From positions 310,001 through 374,000 of the forward strand of contig NW_026570336.1 of assembly GCF_019649055.1 (NCBI RefSeq): a stretch of DNA of 64,000 bases, given 5' to 3'. The stretch comes from Paramacrobiotus metropolitanus (Eukaryota; Tardigrada; Eutardigrada; Parachela; Macrobiotidae). A model generated the notes under the pieces. It ran no database searches. It saw only the letters and a list, made by a program, of their open reading frames with translations, and was not told where the DNA came from. Below, in pieces: positions 37,165 through 47,090 of this stretch (position 1 is its first letter; every line of letters begins with the position of its first letter). Made by a program: the position numbers and the translations under genes.

Positions 37165-37408
37165 ACAGGTTGTGTGCATCCATCTGGAGCAGTCACAGTC
37201 TGCAGCATCAGCGTCATGTGTGACAATTTCCATCGAGTTTGTTCCGACGGACAACGGAGCAACGGATCGCCAAAGGTCGACAATTTCATTGTCAGCGTCA
37301 ATGAAAACGCTCCTTACAGCTATCAGGTGGCTGCACTCTCAGATGGATCAGTATGCTTCTGTGGGATATTGGTTTCCGTTTTGCGAGAAGTTGCAAATGC
37401 CCTGCAAG
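37165..37408 (+). CDS. Possible exon with a WSC-like cysteine motif
   Basis: Between a candidate acceptor (AAACAG ending near 37168) and a candidate donor (CAAGTGAGG near 37409), one frame stays open. It carries MCDNF, a Tyr-x-Tyr segment (YSYQVAALSDG) and CFCG, in the spacing typical of the end of a WSC carbohydrate-binding domain. No partner exons are found and the domain is incomplete. It lies inside the span bounded by the inverted repeats, so it may be captured or remnant host sequence. Confidence 0.25.
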
Positions 37409-37639
37409 TGAGGTTAGTAGAGACAAATTTCTGACCACTTTCAAAATCATTAGTGTATTTTTCAGCCTCGCTCTGACCGGGGTACATAAGCCGGTTTCAT
37501 GTGCAGAAATTAACGCTTTTTTGTGACTTTTGTACAAAAAATGATTATCCGATCGTTGTATGCTGGAGCAAAGTTTTCCATCTGCAATGGTCAAGAGGCG
37601 TGACCAAAGACAAAATAAAGTAACACATTATACTGTGAG

Positions 37640-37922
37640 GAGGAGTGGCCTCTCCGTTCACCCGCGCACAGGCGGCTGCTAGGTTGTTTTGCTGTTTTTG
37701 CCGTGTTTTTCTCCATCTACCAGATTTAGAATCTGGTAGATTCTTCAGTTGCTAGATTTCGTCGTCTGAGCTGGATGCTTTTTCCTTTTTGCCCCGCAGC
37801 AAGGTGCTGCGGTGGCCTTTGATGTGTTGTATGCGAGAGCGATAAAGTGTGCAGTGTGTTGGCGTTCAGTTTCCGTTTCTGTTCGCGCACAGGGGTGAAC
37901 TAGCCGTTCATCCCCTGTTAGA
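37640..37922 (-). repeat. Right arm of the long inverted repeat
   Basis: Reverse complement of 34836-35115 with scattered substitutions and small indels, ending CCCCTGTTAGA at 37922. Confidence 0.8.
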
Positions 37923-39730
37923 ATACTAAACAGTACGCATTAACCTACCAACGCCGGGTACCAGAAGGGATAGGAATGCCGGCTTGAAAATTGGTAATCC
38001 TCGACCAAATAATTCAATTAAGAAAAATTATTTTTTGTTGAATTTTTGTGACCATAGGTCAAGCAGGACGCTATGATGCCAAAATGGCACGCATGGGAAC
38101 TGAGCCAATTGGCACTGTATAGTTTTATTCAAATAACAATTCACAAAAAAATCATACACGAGCATAGTTTAGCTTAAGTGGAACACCTCGAAGAGCGCTA
38201 TTCAGTTAGGTGATTCAAATGGTCAGCAGGATGACCAGTGGTCAGCAGAATGAAAGATGTTTAAAACTGCCGATCATAGCTGGCAAACCACAAACATGAT
38301 ATAAAGTGGTCAGTATATAACGAAAAACAGATAGAAACGCTTATGATCAAGGAAACATCGGTTAGCACTATGCAAGCACAAAAACGTTGTCTATGAGGAA
38401 ACGCGCGAAGTGTATCAAACAGCACTTTACTTTGACCAGCGCTCAGTTTGATCGTGCTTGAAACATAAGTGCATACAGCTGTCTCAGTTCGCTGTGCTGG
38501 ACTGTGGCTGTCATGGACTGGCGTTGTCAGAGACAACGCCAGACGCTGGGCAGTAGTGTAGAGGACCATTTCGCTGTGCAATCTTGATGGAGACAGAATT
38601 TACGTTAATGTAAGTACCTTTATTATGGCGATAGTGTTAAACCTATTGTAATGCTTACTGTTTTTCTAATTATATAAACTGCTTTTGGATTAGTTAACAG
38701 AAAATGCATTTTAATGTGTGCACTCGTAAAGTGCTTAAGAGTATATAAATTAAAAGAACTGAGGTGCCATTACACAATTCCCGTCATTACAAAAGCTGTG
38801 ATACGGCGAGGCTACGAGGTGGTTGTTAATCGGCAGTTACGCTTGTTCATGCACTGATATAACATCGTCAGGCTCAGCGACACCCAAATGCGAACTTTTT
38901 TATTTTTTAGTTGCACATTTTTTAGTAAAAGTACACGCCCTAATACAGGTAGTGTTACGCACTTATGGGAATGCCGAAAACAATTGTTAGTGCGTATGTC
39001 TGTGCCTAGTTTTCTTAATTTTCGGGCTTATTTCCAATAAGGCGATTTTTGAGATTTTTTCACCTTGAGTGACCACTGGTTACTTTGATGGCCACTGAAT
39101 TACGCCCACTAAAAAGGGTTAAATTAGTGAGATTTTTTAAATGTACGTGCAATTTTTTATCTTGATTCGATGTTTTTATACAGAATTTCAAACTTCTGGC
39201 ATTAAATAGTACCAAACCCATGCGTGCCAAAACTGGCACAGCTTTTTAGAATGATCGTGGTCGGACGGTGTCCACCTGTGCAAGTACGACCTGCTCATTT
39301 TTGAATAAAGCCCTATGCATACTTAAAGAATGATTTTTTGCGTAATTATCTCATGCTCGAGTTTCTGGGCAGGTGGCCGAGACCTCCGCGAACCTAGTTT
39401 GGTAACTTTTGTCCACCTTTGGTCATTCCCACAACTCTGTGGTATTGCTGTACTGTGCAATTTCATTTTTTAAACCATACTTCCGCTCTTCTTCTTTGAA
39501 ACGAAACCAATAAACACACTGTATGAGCGCTAGAACAACTAACAGAAATTTGGTCCTTCACCGTGCCAATTGGCATGCATGGTGTCGACCGGGTTAATAA
39601 AGCACTATGTCACACATATATTTTGTTCTAAGGCTCGGCTCGTTACTCTCCCAACGGCCCATGGCAGAATCACTTCAGTATGCTTTGATTTACAAGTTAT
39701 GCTGGCTTGCTAGCTGCTGATTGTTAAGGG
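37923..39730. other. Intergenic, no supported gene
   Basis: No gene. A motif of the form TGGCACGCATGGG appears near 38090, inverted near 39216, and as a variant near 39570. Its meaning is unclear. Confidence 0.4.
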
Positions 39731-40110
39731 AAGTGGGCCGGTACATGGTACCAAATTCGTGTACATGCACGAAATCTTTTACTTTCGCGCACTCCCAAAC
39801 AAATTTTTGTTTTATTTTATGACATTCTGTAGCCAGATGATTTGTATACACTGGCGTGAAAACCGTTTGCGCGCGCAGCATCCGGTTCGGAAGGTACGAC
39901 TGTTGGATAATTCCAAAAAGTTTAAATGCATTTCGGTGTACCAAAAGTCTCATTATGGACCGATCTCCTCCAGATTTTGCACATAAATGCACACGGTCAT
40001 GAAGATCGTTTTTACACCGATCCAGACTTCCATGATGTTTTTCAAACTTTAAAATGAATTTTAAAATTTTTGAAATTCATTTGAAAATTCGAAAAACATG
40101 TTAGGACAGT
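39731..40110 (+). repeat. Fold-back element, one-arm copy
   Basis: Matches the left arm of the element at 47303-47950: GTGGGCCGGTACATGGTACC, TTCGCGCACTCCC, TACACTGGCGTGAAAACCG, CACCGATCCAG, and an AT-rich TTTTAAAAT centre. The opposite arm is replaced by the palindrome at 40117-40170 and a short inverted piece. Confidence 0.75.
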
Positions 40111-40116
40111 GGATCG

Positions 40117-40170
40117 GCGCAACATCCGGTTCGGAAGTTATGGCCATAACTTCCGAACCGGATGTTGCGC
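40117..40170. repeat. Perfect 54-bp palindrome
   Basis: The arms 40117-40143 and 40144-40170 are exact reverse complements with no spacer. Each arm contains GCGCAACATCCGGTTCGG, a motif normally internal to the fold-back element arms. Confidence 0.95.
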
Positions 40171-40249
40171 GCACAAAGGGTTTTCACGCCAGTGCATACA
40201 AATCATCTGGTTACAGAATGGCCTAAAACGAAACAAAAATGTGTTTGGA

Positions 40250-40690
40250 GCAGCGTGCAGTGTACTCATGGCCATATGGCTTGTATGGACTCCCATAATA
40301 ATCACAACCGTTACGTCATCGTTATCCGCCACGTTGAGTGTCAGCGTCTCCACGCTCCCCTTTAACTCACCGGACACATTGACTGCTGCCGGGTTTCGTC
40401 TTATCAAGCGCGCTAACTCTGCCGAACTTTCAGCTGACCGAGCTGATTTCGCGAGAATGTTGCAAAATGCCATTACGCTGGAAACCAACAACGCGGATGA
40501 TGTCGTGAACGATATGGCGGCTAGCCGATCTGGAGCGTTGAAGGCGGCTGTCGTGCGTTTCTACGCCGACAGCAACGCGTGCAGTAAACGAGGCATCATC
40601 CCGGTGTTTGACTTTGGAGTTTACCGATGGGTCAGCATACTGCAGACGAAGCCAAAGAGTGCACTTACAGCGCCTATCCTTCAAAGGTAG
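40250..40690 (+). CDS. Possible exon of an extracellular or membrane protein
   Basis: The frame is open through about 145 codons with coding-like composition: an initial hydrophobic stretch (VLMAIWLVWTPIIITTV), Ser/Thr-rich residues, then alternating charged and hydrophobic residues (ADFARMLQNAITLETNNADDVV, then SGALKAAVVRFYAD). The latter pattern resembles small alpha/beta modules of the SEA type found in extracellular proteins, but the match is impressionistic. The frame starts inside the palindromic repeat, so the true 5' boundary must be downstream of 40200 or at a splice site I cannot choose. It is followed by a stop near 40688. Confidence 0.3.
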   Translation, partial: AACSVLMAIWLVWTPIIITTVTSSLSATLSVSVSTLPFNSPDTLTAAGFRLIKRANSAELSADRADFARMLQNAITLETNNADDVVNDMAASRSGALKAAVVRFYADSNACSKRGIIPVFDFGVYRWVSILQTKPKSALTAPILQR

Positions 40691-42378
40691 GGTCCGATTT
40701 ATTATGGGATAAAAACGCTTTTGCAGAGTGCGCAAGAAAAACTTCAGTGGATATTAACGGAAGGTTTCCCGGCATTTAACTCAAACCTTTTCTTACTTAA
40801 TAAATAAATCGTTATCTCTTAGTGAGTTATTGACTGCGAATTAATTGCCACAAACGTGCCGCTGTGTCAATCGACGTTATTCACTTGGCCGCTGATTGTA
40901 GGGTGCAGCGGCTCTCCGAAACGGGAATTCTAAATCGCCTTGTCAACATCCACAAAATGATGTCGTTCGGTTCTGGAAACAATAATATGACTATCGGCAA
41001 ATAAAAGCAACAATTACAAAAGAAGGGATTCGCTCAAACCATAACCTGGCACAGACTGAAAAACGTGTTCTACGCTGTTTTCAGACTGCAATTGTGTCTA
41101 GTGATAGTTTTGATTTCCGAATTGGCTCACAATCGCCTGCAAAGCAAACAGTGCGGTCGAAGCAAACGAAAGGCAAGAAATCGATAGCACGATTTCCGAG
41201 ACTATCGTGGTGCTTGACAATAATTTTTTGACCCAGCGAAATTCTGATGCCTGTACGTTTTTTTCTGTGTTAAAATTCGGACGTGTAAAATTCGGACGGG
41301 GAAGCATCTGTAAAATTAGAGTTTAAGTATATGCGTGAGTGAACAGGAGATATTGCGTTCTTACATGGAACAATAAGGGTACATCCCGACGATCCCGTTG
41401 ACGGGCTGCTTGTATGGAAACATGAACTTGCACCAAACAGCTTCTATTTTCTGTAGACTCTATTTTCTTCTATTTGCTTCTATTTTCTTCTTCTTCTATT
41501 TTATTCCAAACTTCTATTTTCTGTTGACAAGCATGAGGAGCGGGCGGGTTTAAACATTGCATAAATGCAATATTATTCAGATACATTAATTAAATATGCA
41601 GTAGTTCGAGTACTCATACCCGGAATTCATTGAGCCAGTCCTTGAAGAACAAAAAAATTACTGGTATTGGCATAATTTCTGCAGTAAATTGTACTAATAG
41701 TCGCATACCGTAAATAAAAAGCGTAAGTGTATTAATACAGGGAGCTTTCTTTTGATACGGACTGTAATTATAAATCTCGCGAGCTTTACTAATGACAGAA
41801 ACCGGTGGTCATCATAAATACGTATAGCTCAACAAGTTATCTTAGCAATAAAGTCAGCAGCAAACTCGATGTCGAAAGGCTTCCATAAATCTTTTTCATG
41901 ATCTTTCATAAATCTTGTAATTGGTACATAATGACCGGCGACATGACACGCTGGCCTGAGCGAAAGATAATAAGACAGGGATGTCACCGTCTAACCTCAT
42001 AAAATATGACTGTGCAAAGTTCAGAACTGTGATTCTGAAAGGCCTAAGGAAATGAAAGCCATGGTGACTGTAGGCGCCTACAGATGACTTCCGGTGTATA
42101 CGGGCAGAGCACCCAGCAGGAGCTAGCGATTAACGACCGTGACTGTATGTCACGGTAGACGCCGTGTAAAACTTGTACGGACACCTCTGTAGACACTAGA
42201 CACCATGCATAATTACTACAGCGGTAGTATTTGTATGATCAAAAAGACTACCCGGCTATGATTCATCATTTCATCACACTAGATATCAATTTCGTGTTCT
42301 TCGGTAAGAATAGTACTACAGGCGTTCGATCAGCTACACAATTCTTCTGGTATTGCGGTGGCCATAAGGGCCGGCAGG
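40691..42378. other. Intergenic, no supported gene
   Basis: No gene. A pyrimidine-rich low-complexity stretch of CTTCTATTTT-type repeats lies at about 41440-41525. Confidence 0.45.
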
Positions 42379-42876
42379 TACAAGCCCATCCAACAATTCT
42401 TTGACCGCTGTAAGCGCAGCGCATATAAATCGCGCACAGTAATGCAAATACGCATCGTAGTGTAGTGGCAGATATATTTATAAATATTCAACCACTAATA
42501 ATATATTAGATCACAATTAATCGACCATTATTAGACCAACGTGGAATCAATCATCTTTAGCCCGGGCATGTTGCAATCAGTAATTTGAAAGTAATATGGA
42601 TATTAAGTACCACCGCGATATTGTATTGCAAAGCAAAGATAATACTGATACAAAAGCATAAAATTAATATAAATTATGATGGCAATAAATAATGCTAAAC
42701 ATATTACGTTGTATATCACAGATACAGTAACTGCAACACATGCAGATTTGTTGCTTATTTACGCTGAATACGCAGACCCATGTGGCGTGACGTGTCGAAG
42801 CACATTAAATGGCTCAAGCCCACGTTTCTTTAAATTCCCGCTTACAGCGGTCAAAGAATTGTTGGATGGGCTTGTA
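42379..42876. repeat. Perfect 38-bp inverted repeat, arms 460 bp apart
   Basis: Positions 42379-42416 are the exact reverse complement of 42839-42876, and similarity ends abruptly on both sides. The right arm lies inside an open frame and reads PLTAVKELLDGLV. Confidence 0.95.
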
Positions 42877-42987
42877 TATAACGATTATGCGTCATTTGGT
42901 ATTATTAAAAACTGTGATAAGTATTATAATAACTACTGCTCTTGTGTCCGTGTAAACCCACGTGACAGAAATCCAGTTAGTTACTGA
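42676..42987 (+). CDS. Hypothetical 103-aa protein
   Basis: An ATG (doubled, ATGATG) opens a 103-codon frame with six or more cysteines (CGVTC, NYCSC) and no signal peptide. I recognise no domain. Its only notable context is that residues PLTAVKELLDGLV are duplicated in inverted orientation upstream. It could be part of a larger spliced gene or chance. Confidence 0.3.
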   Translation: MMAINNAKHITLYITDTVTATHADLLLIYAEYADPCGVTCRSTLNGSSPRFFKFPLTAVKELLDGLVYNDYASFGIIKNCDKYYNNYCSCVRVNPRDRNPVSY

Positions 42988-43142
42988 ACATTCACCAAGT
43001 TGGTGTTCTCGTATAATCTGGAGGAACTGTTCACTTGGTTGACATCTAGATAGCCGCATCTTGATCGGTTACACTTGCAGCTGACTTCTTCCTACTGAGA
43101 CTGAATTCCTCAGAAAATTGCGATCAAATCCCTCTACAAATC

Positions 43143-43279
43143 TGTGATGCCGTGCGGTAATACATGACCTTTTACCTAGCAACGACTGTTATGCTGCGAG
43201 ATGTTGATGATAGATTTAGTCAGTAGAGCAGCGCGCGCGTACCAAATAAATATTACTATTTATTTCTTACTTCGTGACA
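43143..43279 (+). repeat. 5' LTR
   Basis: 137 bp, TG...CA ends, matching the right LTR base for base as far as I can read. It contains AATAAA in the second half. Confidence 0.95.
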
Positions 43280-43431
43280 AACTGGCGTGAAGTATTTCGA
43301 ACTCACGCACGGTCATACTCCAATCTCCTTTATAAAAGACGCCATCAATACCCGCCTCAACCGCCACCACCACCGCGAGTACAGCGAAAGAAAAGGACGC
43401 CTCCGGCTTGATTAAATTTGAGCCTTCCAAA

Positions 43432-43930
43432 ATGACCTGGCGCTGGTGGCAATTCCAGTATAGGAATTACGTCAAGCTACACAAAATCACGGACGGCGAA
43501 GACCAGAAATGTCCACTCTTCGATTCCCTGGGCGTCGAGGCTGGAGAAATGCTCTTCTCTATGTGTTTGCCGGCGAACCCAGACGATTTCACCACAGCGC
43601 AAATTGTAGACAAACTCGAACACGCCTTCGTGAAGAAGATCAACGCTGCCACCGAGTGGGCCAATTATTTTAAGCTCAAACAAGAACTGGGTGAATCCCT
43701 GTTGGATTATTCCAATAAGCTTCGCCGCAAAGCCTTTCCGTGTGGTTTTCCAGCCGATGTTCTTGAAAAGAACATGTCGGCGACCTTTCTTAATGGTCTC
43801 GCCAGCGACGCTGTACGGGAGCATCTCCAGTCGAAAACGTACTCTACGTTGGAGGAAGCGCTGGATATTGCGGAGAAGTACGAGCTCCGCCGTGGCACCA
43901 GAAAGGATCAAACTACTGTCGATGTGGCGC
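43432..43930 (+). CDS. Retroelement gag fragment
   Basis: The first ATG in the frame is at 43432. The capsid-like region includes MTWRWWQFQYRNYVKLH, AGEMLFSMCLPAN and DILRRS-like helices near the end. No zinc-knuckle motif is reached: the gag-like sequence ends near 43930, where reverse transcriptase sequence in another frame begins. This is therefore a truncated gag. Confidence 0.75.
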
Positions 43931-44870
43931 GCGTGCCTACGACCGCCTTCCGTTTGGTGTTGCCAGCGGCCCGAGCATCTTCCAACAAATCATGGAAAGG
44001 ATCCTCCAGGGGTGCGAAGGCGTCGCCATCTATCTGGACGACATCATCGTCACAGGAGCGACTGATGAAGAGCACCTCCGGAACCTGGAGCGGGTCCTAC
44101 AACGCCTTGAGGAACACGAACTCAGGCTGAAGCGCTCCAAGTGTCAGTTCCTCCAGGACTCAGTAGAATACCTCGGGTTCGTGGTTGACAGCCGAGGCCG
44201 GCACATCTCACGCGACCGAGTGAAAGCGCTCTTGGACATGGACCGCCCGGCCAACGTGAGTCAGTTACGTGCATTTCTCGGCCAGGTTAACCCCTACGGC
44301 AGTACGTGCGTGACCTTTCGACCAAATGTAGCCCGTTTCACCAGCTGCTGAAAACGGGAGTGCAGTGGTCATGGTCGAAAGAGCGCGAGTCACAGTTCCT
44401 GGCCATCAAAGAAGAGATAGTAAGGGCAACGTTTTTGGTGCACTACGATCCCGAAATGCCTCTCGTTCTGGCAGCGGACGCCTCGCAGTACGGTGTGGGC
44501 GCCGTGCTGTGCCATCGGTTCCCGGACGGCACGGAAAGACCGATTGCGCACGCATCAAGGGCACTCACCGGAGCCGAGAAGAACTACGGGCAAATAGAGA
44601 AGGAGGCTCTCGCCCTGGTTTCGGCTGCCGCAAATTCCACCAGTATATAGCTGGTCGCGAATTCACGTTGTGCACGGACCACAAACCGCTGCTGAGTGTC
44701 TTCGGAAGCAACAAAGGAGTTCCGGTCGTGACTGCCAACAGACTCCAGCGATGGGCATTGCTGCTCATGGGCTACTCGTTCTAAATCGAGTACCGGCGCA
44801 CCGAGGATTTTGGACAGGCCGATGGTCTAAGCCGCCTGCCACTCAATTCGACCGAGCTGGATGGACTGAG
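43931..44870 (+). pseudogene. Retroelement reverse transcriptase (C-terminal half) and RNase H, broken
   Basis: The catalytic YLDD motif of reverse transcriptase lies near 44030, preceded by LPFGVASGPSIFQ. RNase H shows the DAS motif near 44478 (LVLAADASQYGVGAVL) and CTDHKPL near 44675. Frame changes occur near 44300 and near 44625. A TAA stop lies at about 44782, just before the integrase frame. The fingers half of reverse transcriptase is missing. Confidence 0.85.
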
Positions 44871-44880
44871 CGGGCTGGGG

Positions 44881-46443
44881 ATGGACAGAGTGGTGAATGA
44901 TGTGCACGGAGACAACGTATCACGCTTGCCTGTCAAAGCAGAAGAAATCGCCAAAGCAACCGCCGATGACCAGGATCTGTCCACGGTCCACGGTTACATC
45001 CTGCATGGATGGCCGACCACGGTTAATGAGCGGTTGCGTCCCTACAAACGGCTGGAGAATGAATTGGTGCTGATCAACAACTGCATCTGTTGGGGATCGC
45101 GTACGGTAATTCCGGTCCAGCAGCGTCGGCAGATACTAGACTACCTGCATGAAGCGCACATGGGAGCCGTTAAGATGAAAGGCGAGGCACGCGCCTATTG
45201 CTGGTGGCCGCAGATGGATAAAGACATCCAGCAGATGTCTCGCGAGTGCCGGATCTGCTCGGAACGCGCTAAGGAAACGGCCAAAGCACCGCTTTTGCAG
45301 TGGGAAGTGCCCGAAAACCCATGGATGAGGCTTCACATGGATTTTGCCGGTCCATATCACGGCACAATGCTGCTACTGGTGGTCGATGCCATGTCCAAAT
45401 GGCCGGAAGTGGCGCAAATGAAACACGCTACCTCCGATGGCGTGTTGGAAACCTTGCGCAACCTGTTCAGTCGGTACGGCGCTTGTACCGAAATCGTTAC
45501 GGACAACGGTACCCAATTTACGTCACAGGAGTTCGCAAACTTTCGTGCGGAACACGGGATAAAGCATCTCAGGACACCACCGGGACACCCACAATCGAAT
45601 GGACAGGCGGAGCGGTATGTCCAGACCATCAAGGACGGAGTTGCAAAGCTCATGGCTGACCGGAAGAACCTGTCCGACGCACTGCGGCAGTTCCTCTGGA
45701 GATACCGTGGCGCGCCGTATGCAACAACCGGAAAGTCCCCGGCGGAGTTGTTCCTGGGGCGGAAGTTCCGTACTCAACTCGACCTGTTGTCTCCTGTCAT
45801 GTTCACACATACGGAGAGAAACCGTCAACGGTACCAGCACAATTTCGACAAACGCACCAAGCGGAAGAGTTTTTTGCCTGGTGACTTGGTAATGGTTCGA
45901 GATTACCGCCTCAACCGAACCGTCGACTGGACCAGCGGCCGGCTGGTCAGACGTGAAGGCACCCGGATATGGGAAGTGTCCGTTGAAGGCGCCATCTGGC
46001 GCAGGCACCTGAACCAGATCCGACCGAGATACTGGCTGCAGCCGGATGAGCGACAGGTGGCGAATTCCTCAGTGCCCGCGACGGTTGTACCGCCAGTGAA
46101 TACCGGAAACAACACACCCCGCGACAGCAGCGTGGTTCCCGACGCGACGCAACAGACGGAGCAATCTGCAACAGCCACAAGCAAACAACCGGCGGTGACA
46201 CCGAAAACGGAGCTGACAGTCGAACCGACCGTCACTGAGGTGACGTTACCGCCGAGTAAACCACCGAAGAAGCGCGCAATACCACCTCCGAAACAAGAGC
46301 AACCGGAACTGCGTAAAACTGTCAGAAGTAACGCAGGCCAAAGAGTAACGCCACGATTGATAGAAGATCCGAATTTTGGTAGATACTTATCTGTTGTTCT
46401 GAGTGGGTTTCCCCACTGGGGGAGGTGTGATGCCGTGCGGTAA
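44881..46443 (+). CDS. Retroelement integrase region, open
   Basis: A 520-codon frame is intact. The zinc-binding H-H-C-C domain is visible (LHEAHMG, then CRICSE). The catalytic D,D-35-E set is at MDFAGP, VTDNGTQ and NGQAERY. A C-terminal basic and chromo/GPY-like region follows (GDLVMVRDYRL), then a Pro/Thr-rich tail running to the right LTR. In an intact element it would be the end of a longer Pol polyprotein, so the ATG at 44881 is not necessarily the natural start. Confidence 0.85.
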   Translation: MDRVVNDVHGDNVSRLPVKAEEIAKATADDQDLSTVHGYILHGWPTTVNERLRPYKRLENELVLINNCICWGSRTVIPVQQRRQILDYLHEAHMGAVKMKGEARAYCWWPQMDKDIQQMSRECRICSERAKETAKAPLLQWEVPENPWMRLHMDFAGPYHGTMLLLVVDAMSKWPEVAQMKHATSDGVLETLRNLFSRYGACTEIVTDNGTQFTSQEFANFRAEHGIKHLRTPPGHPQSNGQAERYVQTIKDGVAKLMADRKNLSDALRQFLWRYRGAPYATTGKSPAELFLGRKFRTQLDLLSPVMFTHTERNRQRYQHNFDKRTKRKSFLPGDLVMVRDYRLNRTVDWTSGRLVRREGTRIWEVSVEGAIWRRHLNQIRPRYWLQPDERQVANSSVPATVVPPVNTGNNTPRDSSVVPDATQQTEQSATATSKQPAVTPKTELTVEPTVTEVTLPPSKPPKKRAIPPPKQEQPELRKTVRSNAGQRVTPRLIEDPNFGRYLSVVLSGFPHWGRCDAVR

Positions 46444-46562
46444 TACATGACCTTTTACCTAGCAACGACTGTTATGCTGCGAGATGTTGATGATAGATTT
46501 AGTCAGTAGAGCAGCGCGCGCGTACCAAATAAATATTACTATTTATTTCTTACTTCGTGACA
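46426..46562 (+). repeat. 3' LTR
   Basis: 137 bp, appears identical to the 5' LTR. The integrase frame ends 17 bp inside it. Confidence 0.95.
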
Positions 46563-46567
46563 AAATC

Positions 46568-47090
46568 AGTTTTGGGAACCGCTGACGTTAAGCAATCTGG
46601 ATAGTATTCCAACGGACCTTAAATCGAACAGTGCGTAAATGCTCTGTCTTACTTCGCTAAAGCCGAGCAAAAGTAATCAAACACGGCTTAATTAATAATT
46701 ATCCAGAAGTACTCAGGCTCCGGTAAGTAATAAGTGACTGATGACTGTAAAACCGCGACTCCAAGCGCTATATTCAGCGTTGAAGCAAGTTTACGATCCA
46801 AAAGTCAATAAGTTATAATATACATTGAGCCATTATACATGGCATACTGGATTGCCCATCGCCCGCACAATTATTTAAATTTAGTTTATATCTGTCAAGC
46901 TCCATCTTACCGCTGCGTTAGCCGTCTAAACTTTAAGCAGTAAAGAATTGTACAGTTTTTACACATGCACAGTCAGCCCAAAAGATGATTATTGTAATAC
47001 ACGTTAAAATAACAAGCCAAAAGCCCCCAAACACGCTCAGGACCTGACAATAAATACGAAACACTGATTGCCGTTCTCCGTTCTCTGTCC
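46568..47090. other. Intergenic, no supported gene
   Basis: No gene. It is the 3' flank of the minus-strand gene that follows. Confidence 0.4.

Larger units (their letters stand above)
34836..37922. mobile_element. Candidate DNA transposon bounded by ~280-bp inverted repeats
   Basis: A block of about 280 bp at 34836-35115 is repeated in reverse orientation at 37640-37922, beginning and ending with TCTAACAGGGGATGAACGG. Each copy contains an internal hairpin (ATCTACCAGATT paired with ATCTGGTAGAT). The 2.5 kb between them has no transposase I can recognise. No clean target duplication is visible: the outer flanks are GACGCG and ATACTA. Either this is a non-autonomous element with long terminal repeats, or two separate insertions of one MITE in opposite directions. 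Confidence 0.55.
43143..46562 (+). mobile_element. Ty3/gypsy-type LTR retrotransposon, internally deleted
   Basis: Two 137-bp LTRs (43143-43279 and 46426-46562), starting TGTGATG and ending GTGACA, appear identical. They are flanked by the 5-bp duplication AAATC (43138-43142 and 46563-46567). A purine-rich tract (CTGGGGGAGG) precedes the right LTR, and a TGG-start primer-site-like sequence begins near 43282. The interior reads gag, then jumps directly into the middle of reverse transcriptase, then RNase H and integrase. That RT-RNase H-integrase order is typical of Ty3/gypsy. The gag end, protease and first half of reverse transcriptase are absent, and the pol part carries frameshifts and a stop. 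Identical LTRs mean a very recent insertion, so the element must have been mobilised by proteins from another copy. Confidence 0.9.

Noticed and set aside
38078-39598. Transposon bounded by TGGCACGCATGGG motifs
   Set aside because: Three short similar motifs in mixed orientation, but no consistent ends or target duplication.
45523-46448. Minus-strand frames opposite the integrase
   Set aside because: Shadows of the integrase coding strand; the plus strand carries the catalytic motifs.
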